64,000 nucleotides of DNA from positions 93,876 through 157,875 of the forward strand of contig CAJTGE010000012.1 in NCBI GenBank assembly GCA_910575795.1, written 5' to 3'. This DNA comes from Clostridiaceae bacterium. GTDB taxonomy: Bacteria; Bacillota; Clostridia; Lachnospirales; Lachnospiraceae. The number at the start of each line of letters is the position of its first letter. Within the stretch, counting starts at the first letter, position 1. Under the pieces are notes generated by a model. The model saw only the letters and a list, made by a program, of their open reading frames with translations, made no database searches and was not told the origin of the DNA. A program made the position numbers and the translations under genes. Of the stretch, positions 57,211-64,000 are shown piece after piece.

Positions 57211-58689
57211 TTATCGGTTCAGCCGCTTCTGTCCTCCCGCCGGGGCAAACAGATACCTCCAGAACTTTGCAAATGCCTTCGCTGTCCTGACCAGGTCATC
57301 TTTGCTTGTCAGGCATTGCCCGGCCTTCATCAGTATATATCCCGGCCTTAAGTAAAACTGCTTTCTTGCAATATTACAGAAATCAACCAAATCCTGCGCT
57401 GACAGCTCCTCTGTCTCAATGACGCAGTTGTGCTCCCCGTTCTTCTGCAGCCAGTCCCTGTATGACTTTGCCTTAATATAATGGTTCGATTTCGCCCATT
57501 CATAGGCTTCTGTCCCCGGATACACCATTAGCGGGAAAAACTGAACCGTATCCATTTTCAGGGTTTTTGCAAATCTCAGAGTCTCATAAAGCGTCTCTTT
57601 CGTCTCACCCGGATTTCCAACCATAAAACACCCGTGGATCCGCATCCTGGCTTTTTTGGCTGCATCGTTAAATTTCCTGGACTGTTCGAGCGTGATGCCT
57701 TTATGCATATTATCAAGGATCTTCTGGCTTCCGCTCTCATAGCCGGTGACGATCAGGCGGCATCCGGCCCTGCGCATCAGAACCATCGTTTCATAGGTCA
57801 GCGTCACCCTGCACTCCGCGACCCATTTCAGTTTCACCCTGTTCTGGATCATGAGCCTGCAAAATTCCTGCACATTGTTCTGATCCACCGAAAAATTGTC
57901 GTCATCTATCAGGATTTCCTTTACATCCGGAAAATGCGCCGCAACATACCGCACCTCGTCAAATATGTTTTTTGCGCTTCGTTTCCGGTACTTCTTTCCA
58001 AACATGACCTGTGAATACATACAGTACATGCATCTTGAGGGGCATCCCCGGCTTGAAAAAAAGCTGACGGTCGGGTAACTGACATGCGCATAAAAATAAT
58101 CCCTGTAATCCAGGTATTTTTCATATACCCTTGTCACAAACGGGAGCTCATCCAGATTTTCGATATATGGCCTGTCGCCGTTTTCCTTCAGAACCCCATT
58201 TTCACAATAACTGATGCCCTGCACGTCGGAAAGCTCCCTGCTTCCCCCGATCGCCTCTGCCAGTTCCGGAAGCGTGTAATCATATTCATGCCTTGCAATA
58301 AAATCCACGAAATCAGCGCGCCTGGGGAGTATCTCCGGAACGGTTGCAGACACGTGCGTGCCTACAAGGCATGTCTTTACCTCCGGCATCGCTTCTTTTA
58401 TCTTCTTTGTAAATGCGAGATCACTGTTGATCGAACCCGTCGAAGTATCGATCACGACGAGCCCCGGCTGAAACTCCTCTATCATTTCAAGCGTCTCCTG
58501 CCGTTTCAGCCGCCTGGCAGGCGCGTCGATGATTTTCAGCTCATACCCCTTCTGATCCAGGACGCCGGCGGCATAGGACAGCCAGAGAGGATAATATACC
58601 GTCGCGCTCTTTGTGACCGCAGGGCTTCTTGAGCTTTTGGAATACCGGTCCAAAAACGGCGGGTTTAAAAGTAACACTTTGATCTTCAT
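57211..58689 (-). CDS. B12-binding radical SAM protein
   Basis: A 492-residue enzyme. Residues 1-150 form a cobalamin-binding Rossmann domain (KVLLLNPPFLD to VKTCLVGTHVS). Residues about 180-400 form the radical SAM barrel with the cluster motif SSRGCPSRCMYCMYS. Relatives methylate unactivated carbons or rearrange substrates. Presence in a capsule operon suggests modification of a sugar or lipid carrier, but the substrate is not known. The ATG at 58689 follows AGGAGG by 9 bases, 4 bases after the preceding gene. Confidence 0.85.
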   Translation of the reverse strand: MKIKVLLLNPPFLDRYSKSSRSPAVTKSATVYYPLWLSYAAGVLDQKGYELKIIDAPARRLKRQETLEMIEEFQPGLVVIDTSTGSINSDLAFTKKIKEAMPEVKTCLVGTHVSATVPEILPRRADFVDFIARHEYDYTLPELAEAIGGSRELSDVQGISYCENGVLKENGDRPYIENLDELPFVTRVYEKYLDYRDYFYAHVSYPTVSFFSSRGCPSRCMYCMYSQVMFGKKYRKRSAKNIFDEVRYVAAHFPDVKEILIDDDNFSVDQNNVQEFCRLMIQNRVKLKWVAECRVTLTYETMVLMRRAGCRLIVTGYESGSQKILDNMHKGITLEQSRKFNDAAKKARMRIHGCFMVGNPGETKETLYETLRFAKTLKMDTVQFFPLMVYPGTEAYEWAKSNHYIKAKSYRDWLQKNGEHNCVIETEELSAQDLVDFCNIARKQFYLRPGYILMKAGQCLTSKDDLVRTAKAFAKFWRYLFAPAGGQKRLNR

Positions 58690-58693
58690 CTGG

Positions 58694-61258
58694 TTATTCC
58701 TCCTCTTTGTATACCGCGCTGCTGCCAAACATCCTCTTTTTTATGGCATTTGCCAGATAACACGCTTCATAAATGAGGCTTTCGGCTGCTGACAGCTTTT
58801 GAACCTCTCTCAGACAGTGGTAATATCTCTTGGCATTATTTAACTTATTTCCGGATTTGGAATTCCCGGCCACGCGGTAGCTGGCCAGATTTTCATCCAG
58901 GCCGTATGCCGTATATCCCAGCTTCAGATAATGCATCCATGTCAGCACATCTTCAAGATACCCGGATTCCACATGAATCTCTCCGATTTTCGAGCGATCC
59001 ATCATCACCGTCAGATTGCCGATAATCGTGTTTCTTAAATACTGCCTGTACCGGACGCTGTATGGCGCGCGAAACACTCTTCGCTTCAAATCCGCGGAGC
59101 TTTTAAATGTCTCATACGAAGTGAATGTAAACGCAAACCCATGTTTCATCATAAACTCCGTCTGTTTTTCCAGCTTCTGCGGCTTCCACAGATCATCTGA
59201 ATCGAGAAACGCAATCCATCTGCCGCCTGCATTCGCGATAGCTAGGTTCCGCGCCGCTGCCGAACCGGAATTATGTTCTAACGAAAACAGCCGTATTCTG
59301 GGATCAAGCCGCGCATACTCTCCCACAACCTCCGCCGTATGATCCGTCGAAGCGTCGTCCACAATCAGCATTTCCCAATTCTGATACGTCTGTTTTCTTA
59401 CGCTCTCAATCGTTTCCCCGATTGTGCCGGCGCAGTTATAGGCAGGCGTAATAACGGACACAAGGCCCGGCCCCGCCTGCTGCCCCTTACATATCTCTTT
59501 CCCTTCCGAAGCCCGGATGGAATCCTCCAGGCTGCAGACACGGTACTCCAGTCCCCTGTAAACCGACAGCGTCTGAGAATACGCATTGTTTCCAAACGCT
59601 TTCTTCACCAGCCTGCCTGTTTTCCCCGGAATATGTGAGCCAATCGCCACTGCCGCAGTAAGCAGGGAGGAAAGCGTAAGCTCTCTTCCCGCCTCCCTTT
59701 TTATCGCCCTGGCCAGTTTTGCCGTACTGCTGTATTCCTCGTTCTGCGGAAAATACACGCCGCTCTCCCCGCTCAATATCAGCAGGCAGAGAAATTCACA
59801 CAGATTATCAATATAAAGCATGGAACGGCAGTTATCCGCGTCCGGGAAAACCGGCAGAGCCCGGGCCAGCCTGCGAAGCGCCGGATAGTTGCCCTTGCAT
59901 CCGCATCCATAAATCATCGGAGGGCGCAGAACCGCAACCGCAAAGTCTTTGCTCCCCAGCTTTCTGATTTCTTTATCTGCCTGCCATTTGGAATCCCCAT
60001 AAAAATTGGCGGGGCAGGGAAGCGTGTATTCATCGATCATCCTCTGTCTTTTGTACGGGTATGACTCTCCATAAATAATCATAGAGGACATGAATACAAA
60101 CTGCCGGACGCCGGACGCCTTCGCGGCCTTCGCGGCCTCAACCGCCAAATCCCGGTTGACAGCATAGTAATTTTGCCTGGTTTTTTCATCTGCCTTTCCG
60201 ATATCTGCATGCGCGATCCCGGCGACATGAAAGACCGTGTCATACTCAGAAAAACGGGATTGGCGCCAGGCAGGATCCAACATGTCCGCCGTATCGACGG
60301 TCAGAGACGGATAATGGCTCGAAGCATAGTTCCGAAACGCTTCTCCGACATACGATCCGGCTCCTGTTATCAGGACGCGTCTGGGGACATGTTTATCAAT
60401 GTGGAAGCTCTTTAAATGCCCGTATTCCTCAAACCCGGCCTCGGACTGGTTTACACGGAATTTTGTATCTCCCTCTGCCACGCCGCGGCCGTCCGCAACC
60501 GATTGAAAGGTCCGCGCAAAGCACCGGGCGTCAAATAAAAATGCCTTGATTCCCCCTTTACGCAGCATCCTGCAGTACACCCCGTCCAGCTCTGCCTTGT
60601 CAGGGATTGTCAGCTCATCCCTGCCGTTTAGCTGCGCCCATCCGGTCAGGCCCGGCATGACGCTGTTCGCGCCATATGCTTCCCTCTCTTCTATCAGATC
60701 CGTTTGATTCCACAAAGCCGGCCTGGGACCGACAACGCTCATTTTTCCTCTGAATATATCCCAAATCTGCGGCAGCTCATCCAGGCTGTGTTTTCGCAGA
60801 AAACGTCCGGGCTTTGTGATATATTGCTCCGGATGCTCCAACTGATGGGTCGGGACGTCATGGGGCGTATCCATCCGCATGGTGCGGAACTTATGCAGAT
60901 AAAACAATTTCTTATCTTTACCCACTCGTTTTTGTGTAAAAAATACGGGCCCCGGATCATGAAGGTATATCACGGCAGCGATGACTGCGCCAAACGGCGC
61001 AAGCGCAATGAGGCCGGCAAAGGACAGCATTTTATCAAGGAGAGGCTTCACAATCGTCTCATAGAATGATCCGCGCTCCGCGCCGGATAACGAACGTAAG
61101 GGAAAATCCGTTTCAGCTCCAGAACGAGATTGATTTCCACCGACAGTTCCCACAGACTCATTGTGTTTTTCCGCTATTACAGACAAACAGGCATAAAGAC
61201 AGGAAAGTCCCATTAAGCCAATTGCCATTTCTTTTCGTTTTCCTCTGTTATTTCCCAT
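58694..61258 (-). CDS. Trifunctional fusion: phosphosugar transferase, NAD epimerase, GT2
   Basis: An 854-residue fusion. Residues about 65-250 are a WcaJ/PglC-type initiating transferase (LHKFRTMRMDT, SLDELPQIWDIFRGKMS, VVGPRPALWNQ). Residues about 290-590 are an SDR epimerase/dehydratase (VLITGAGSYVGEA; YGDSKWQADKE with Tyr and Lys). Residues about 620-854 are a GT2 domain (VSVITPAYNCAGTIGE, FLDSDDLWKPQ). It may make the first sugar, attach it to undecaprenyl phosphate and add the second sugar. Separate genes are usual, so the three-part fusion is notable. There is no frame break between the parts. Confidence 0.85.
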   Translation of the reverse strand: MGNNRGKRKEMAIGLMGLSCLYACLSVIAEKHNESVGTVGGNQSRSGAETDFPLRSLSGAERGSFYETIVKPLLDKMLSFAGLIALAPFGAVIAAVIYLHDPGPVFFTQKRVGKDKKLFYLHKFRTMRMDTPHDVPTHQLEHPEQYITKPGRFLRKHSLDELPQIWDIFRGKMSVVGPRPALWNQTDLIEEREAYGANSVMPGLTGWAQLNGRDELTIPDKAELDGVYCRMLRKGGIKAFLFDARCFARTFQSVADGRGVAEGDTKFRVNQSEAGFEEYGHLKSFHIDKHVPRRVLITGAGSYVGEAFRNYASSHYPSLTVDTADMLDPAWRQSRFSEYDTVFHVAGIAHADIGKADEKTRQNYYAVNRDLAVEAAKAAKASGVRQFVFMSSMIIYGESYPYKRQRMIDEYTLPCPANFYGDSKWQADKEIRKLGSKDFAVAVLRPPMIYGCGCKGNYPALRRLARALPVFPDADNCRSMLYIDNLCEFLCLLILSGESGVYFPQNEEYSSTAKLARAIKREAGRELTLSSLLTAAVAIGSHIPGKTGRLVKKAFGNNAYSQTLSVYRGLEYRVCSLEDSIRASEGKEICKGQQAGPGLVSVITPAYNCAGTIGETIESVRKQTYQNWEMLIVDDASTDHTAEVVGEYARLDPRIRLFSLEHNSGSAAARNLAIANAGGRWIAFLDSDDLWKPQKLEKQTEFMMKHGFAFTFTSYETFKSSADLKRRVFRAPYSVRYRQYLRNTIIGNLTVMMDRSKIGEIHVESGYLEDVLTWMHYLKLGYTAYGLDENLASYRVAGNSKSGNKLNNAKRYYHCLREVQKLSAAESLIYEACYLANAIKKRMFGSSAVYKEEE

Positions 61259-61401
61259 GAAAATCTGTATCTCCCATACCTTTTTTATATCCGCTGCGGA
61301 ATAATAACGGTTCAGACTGCCTAAGCCGTTCTGGCAGTTATTACAATCGTTTTACGGCAGCCCCTCTGCACTCCCCTGTTTTCTTAACTGCTTTTATCCT
61401 T

Positions 61402-61917
61402 TCATGTTGGAACATCCTGCTCCAGCGTTACGCCAAACAGTATCGGCTGAATCCGGTTAAACAGGGCGGTTTCCACCAGGGCAAACCGCCTGTGCAGGTT
61501 CAGTTTAATAATCCGATCCAGATACCCGCTCAGAATCCCCTCCGCCCGGATAATCTGTTTTTCCCTATCCAGCGTCAGCCTGGTGATACCCATAGGCTGC
61601 TCCAAAGCCTCGCCGCATACATCTTTTAAAAATGTCAGATCAGCCGGCTCCACAGGAGTGACGGATGGAAACTGAGGAAAATCCCTGGACCGCTTCAGCT
61701 CTTTTTCCAGAGATTTGGGGCAGGCTGTCCGAATAAATAAATACCCAGGAAACAACACCTCCTCTGGAAAATGCAACGCCCCGCCGGAACGAAATACCTT
61801 TACCTTCTTTAGAACCCGACACTGCTCCCAGAGAGCGGGCGTAATATTCCGCTTTAGCAGATCCGCGGCCTTCTCTTCCCTTCCCGGAAACGTTTTTAAA
61901 ACATACCATTGTTCCAT
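61402..61917 (-). CDS. LoaP-type NusG paralogue, antiterminator of operon 2
   Basis: A 171-residue NusG-family protein. WYVLKTFPGREEKAA and VLKKVKVFRSGG lie in the NGN domain; KLNLHRRFALVETALFNR starts the KOW domain. It is paralogous to the protein at 35258 over its whole length. It is the first gene of operon 2 and should promote processive transcription of about 24 kb. ATG 61917 is preferred, about 7 bases after AGGGG; ATG 61923 lies too close to that site. About 145 bases follow before the next gene. Confidence 0.88.
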   Translation of the reverse strand: MEQWYVLKTFPGREEKAADLLKRNITPALWEQCRVLKKVKVFRSGGALHFPEEVLFPGYLFIRTACPKSLEKELKRSRDFPQFPSVTPVEPADLTFLKDVCGEALEQPMGITRLTLDREKQIIRAEGILSGYLDRIIKLNLHRRFALVETALFNRIQPILFGVTLEQDVPT

Positions 61918-61953
61918 TGGCATACCCCTTCCGGCATTGCAGCCATACCTGAA

Positions 61954-62158
61954 TTTCGTAGAATACCTTATTCCACGAAATATGACATGTGAAAACTTTG
62001 ATTGAAATCTGATTGTTTTGTCTGGAAAATAAAATTAAGAAATCTATAAAGAAATTAATTGAAATTTTTAAACATATCTGATAGAAAATCCCATTGAAAT
62101 AACGGAAGAAGCGTAGTATAATAAAGAAAAATTTCTTAGATTAAGGTATTCTACGAAA
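61954..62158. other. Predicted invertible promoter switch 2
   Basis: Perfect 17-bp inverted repeats (TTTCGTAGAATACCTTA at 61954-61970, inverted at 62142-62158) extend to 28 bp with three mismatches and enclose 149 AT-rich bases with one promoter. The arms (TTTCGTAGA) match switch 1, but the centre (ATACCTTA instead of ATTACGTA) differs. As sequenced the promoter points away from the LoaP gene at 61402, so operon 2 looks OFF. Inversion would put it just upstream of LoaP. Confidence 0.8.
62094..62122 (+). promoter_or_regulatory. Sigma-A promoter inside invertible element 2
   Basis: TTGAAA (62094-62099), a 17-base spacer and TATAAT (62117-62122), reading toward higher coordinates. The hexamers and spacing are the same as in switch 1. 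Confidence 0.85.
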
Positions 62159-62397
62159 CCCGGCGGTAATTTCCAGTCATCAAAGACTGATGCCGGCCTG
62201 ACAAATCATTACTTCCTGTTGAAAATAAGCGCGCGAACCATAAAGCAGGCTTATTTCCCCATTTATCTGATCAGTTCATCAACTGCATCCGGCAATGTTA
62301 TTATCGCATATTACTTTCACGACAGCAAAAATCACAGGAACCAGGCACAGGACGGCGTCTCATGCTGTTTGTCTGTCCGTAACCTCCCCGCAGGCAG

Positions 62398-62441
62398 AAA
62401 AAGCGCCGGCAAAATGGTTTTTACTTCCATTCTGCCAGCGC
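62398..62441 (-). terminator. Terminator after the flavin-reductase relic
   Basis: On the minus strand, GCGCTGGCAGAATGG pairs with CCATTTTGCCGGCGC (two mismatches), followed by TTTTT. It ends the minus-strand relic at 62482. Confidence 0.65.
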
Positions 62442-62481
62442 CCTGTTCTGCGTTGTTATTGTTGTTATTGTTTTTCTGCCG

Positions 62482-62637
62482 TTATTTCAGTTTCATTCCG
62501 TCCTGAAAGGCGTTCCCCACCTTTTCGCCCAGCTTCAGATAGGCATTGTTTACCGGATCAAACACAATGGGTTCCAGCTTTGCTGGGTCAATCTTTCCAT
62601 TTTCGCCCAGAATCTTTTCATCTGCAGAAACAAAGTT
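62482..62637 (-). pseudogene. 3' fragment of a flavin reductase-like gene
   Basis: About 50 codons read IDPAKLEPIVFDPVNNAYLKLG and end DGMKLK, matching as far as I recall the C-terminus of flavin reductase-like proteins. Upstream the frame is lost, and a short unrelated reading begins at about 62704. It is a decayed remnant. It lies between switch 2 and the C39-like gene. Confidence 0.45.
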
Positions 62638-62856
62638 CTTTCAGGCCGGAAAGAGCAGCTGCGTCCGCCAGCTCTTCTTCTGCCTCTTTCCATTTTTCCT
62701 CTGCCATCCTTAATTTACACAAAACCTCTGTTGGATAACTCAAGTATAGCAGACCTGCAGCCTTTAATCAATGGCCTGTGACTCCTGCCGCCGCTCTTTT
62801 TCCTTTTCCGGCAGCCAGCCGCGCCGGATAACTTTTGCATTTCTTTCTGCAGAGCA

Positions 62857-62885
62857 TTGTACATCCGGACAAAATCAGCTATACT
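62857..62885 (+). promoter_or_regulatory. Promoter of the plus-strand cassette at locus 2
   Basis: TTGTAC (62857-62862), a 17-base spacer and TATACT (62880-62885), homologous to the promoter at 36926. Downstream, the former lipoprotein start reads MRNRR and stops, leaving only the next gene. Confidence 0.65.
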
Positions 62886-63005
62886 TTAAGAAAGAGACAG
62901 TATGGTTTTTTCATTCAGGCAATAAACTATCCTTTTCCTTCATCACGATTCACAGGAAGCAGGCCAATGAGGAACCGTCGTTAAATTGGGGAGGCACACG
63001 CACAA

Positions 63006-63644
63006 ATGGACGACATGCAGCAGAAAAAACCGCTTCTGCCGGATCCCCCGGCGATTGAAACAAAGAAACTTTTATCTGTGTTGGCAGGAATTCTGCTTTT
63101 AACAGCCTGCATGATCTTCCAGCGGCTTTACGGGGGCGTGGAGATGCTCCCGTCTGCTGACGTTCCGTTCCCCGAGGAAATACCGTCCTGCCAGTGCAGC
63201 CTCGGGCAGGAAAAGGAATCCCGCTATCTTACCTGCTGTATCAGGCGTTCCCTGCGGCTGCAGAAAACCGAACCCGACGCGCCATACCTGGGGTTTACGC
63301 TCCTCTCCGTCAAAGGATCCACAGTCCAATGGAACACACTGATCGCAGCCAGGCTGCATGTCTCATTAGAGCTTTACGGCAGTGTGGATGGAAATGATAT
63401 GATGCGCCAGCTCCAGGCCGGCCGCTACCCAATCGCCCGGGTGCGCGAAGGCGGCCTGGGCGCCTTTCACTATGTCCTGATCATCGGTGCGGAAAACGGC
63501 TCGTATCTCTGTTTTGATCCGATACAAAGGCGTCTGAGGCCCCTCTCGCACTATGAAAACAGGGTGTATGAGGTTCTGTATGCGGATCGGAACAGGCAAA
63601 AGCCCGGGAACCTCCCTTCCTTACCTAAAAATGCCGGTAAATAA
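63006..63644 (+). CDS. Membrane-anchored C39-like peptidase-fold protein
   Basis: A 212-residue protein with one N-terminal hydrophobic segment (about residues 22-40) and an outside domain. YPIARVREGGLGAFHYVLIIG followed by YLCFDP fits the His/Asp part of papain-like C39 domains. A catalytic Cys in the usual position is not obvious, so it may be inactive. A deletion relic of the same gene lies at 37766, beside the operon 1 switch. The ATG at 63006 lacks a close ribosome site. It converges on the pseG-like fragment. Confidence 0.5.
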   Translation: MDDMQQKKPLLPDPPAIETKKLLSVLAGILLLTACMIFQRLYGGVEMLPSADVPFPEEIPSCQCSLGQEKESRYLTCCIRRSLRLQKTEPDAPYLGFTLLSVKGSTVQWNTLIAARLHVSLELYGSVDGNDMMRQLQAGRYPIARVREGGLGAFHYVLIIGAENGSYLCFDPIQRRLRPLSHYENRVYEVLYADRNRQKPGNLPSLPKNAGK

Positions 63645-63658
63645 ACCTGCCCGTTTGT

Positions 63659-63854
63659 TCATAATGTTACGCCATACTCCCAGAATACAGCCAGGTTCTT
63701 TTTAAAAGAATCTCCCGCACGGCAGTCCCCCGCATACATCATATACCCGGCGCTTTCAAATTTCACTGCATTCTCAATCTGATTATCCGCCAGCACATAC
63801 GTAATCGCCGGCGTCCCGCATGCGCACAGTTCATACAGGGTCGATCCCCCCCCC
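63659..63854 (-). pseudogene. 3' fragment of a PseG-like gene, broken at a G9 tract
   Basis: The minus strand reads GGSTLYELCACGTPAITYVL through to VFWEYGVTL and stop, matching the C-terminal donor-binding part of PseG (UDP-sugar hydrolase of pseudaminic acid synthesis). Just upstream of the G9 tract the sequence changes to DNA with stops in all frames. It is the end of a third operon or a disrupted copy. If intact elsewhere, it would imply pseudaminic-type sugars. Confidence 0.6.
63846..63854 (-). repeat. G9 homopolymer at the junction of the pseG-like fragment
   Basis: Nine C on the plus strand, exactly where homology to PseG ends. It is the fourth long G/C run in the window. Confidence 0.8.
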
Positions 63855-64000
63855 AGACTGTCCGAAAACCCTGATCTTCATCCATTTGAAGTCATTTTGG
63901 ACACTAAAAAATCAGGTTCATCGGACTTATTTTTCAATCCGTTACCTGACCTCGAAAACTGAATAAAATACACAATCCCTTATGCTGCTTTTTTCCCTAC
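63855..64000. other. Unidentified AT-richer sequence at the right edge
   Basis: I recognise no gene. Minus-strand frames contain stops; a plus-strand frame is open from before the window's G9 tract to a TGA at 63967. It may be the end of an insertion sequence that broke the pseG-like gene, but no transposase or terminal repeat can be confirmed inside the window. Confidence 0.3.

Overview
The window looks like a chromosome segment of a Gram-positive anaerobe of the class Clostridia, probably Lachnospiraceae. The evidence is an hrcA-grpE-dnaK-dnaJ heat-shock operon with a perfect CIRCE operator, a rubrerythrin, SpaA-type surface adhesins, proteins with aromatic cell-wall-binding repeats, LoaP-type NusG paralogues and strong AGGAGG ribosome binding sites. 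The genus is not determined.

Layout. Bases 1-9.5k hold three large secreted or surface proteins on the minus strand; the last runs off the left edge. Bases 10-20.4k hold housekeeping and small genes: a DUF805 membrane protein, a DUF3592-like protein, rubrerythrin, the heat-shock operon, a 3D-domain secreted protein, a muramoyl amidase with a small gene upstream, and a complete tyrosine recombinase. From 20.6k to the right edge the window is a tandem array of surface-polysaccharide operons on the minus strand. Operon 1 runs from 35.9k down to 20.6k: LoaP, PglE-like aminotransferase, PglC-like phosphosugar transferase, glycosyltransferases, TagF-like transferase, Wzy, kinases, nucleotidyltransferases, Wzx and a GT-C enzyme. 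Operon 2 runs from 61.9k down to 37.8k: LoaP, a three-domain initiating enzyme, radical SAM, glycosyltransferases, WecC, Wzy, deacetylase, Wzx, FkbM, CapEFG and an acyl-modification cassette of SGNH, FkbH, ACP, MaoC, KR and MBOAT. The 3' end of a third, PseG-like operon is at the right edge.

The most interesting feature is two layers of apparent phase variation. First, each complete operon is preceded by about 150 bp containing one near-consensus sigma-A promoter and bounded by 27-28 bp inverted repeats (36038-36241 and 61954-62158). In this sequence both promoters point away from the LoaP operons, so both operons look OFF. The repeats share recombinase-type arms but have different central spacers, so one recombinase could flip each locus independently. 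Second, four G9-G10 tracts lie in or at the ends of polysaccharide genes. One frameshifts the fkbH-like gene in its N-terminal region (G10 as sequenced; G9 would restore a 695-residue protein), which would switch capsule acylation on or off. Two others change how a gene ends relative to the start of the next gene. The fourth sits at the break of the pseG fragment.

Between the operons, on the plus strand, lie copies of a small lipoprotein plus C39-like cassette with its own promoter. Locus 1 keeps the lipoprotein and has lost most of the C39 gene; locus 2 keeps the C39 gene and only the first codons of the lipoprotein. The inversion and slippage proposals are read from the sequence architecture. 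They have not been tested, and homopolymer lengths in particular depend on sequencing accuracy.
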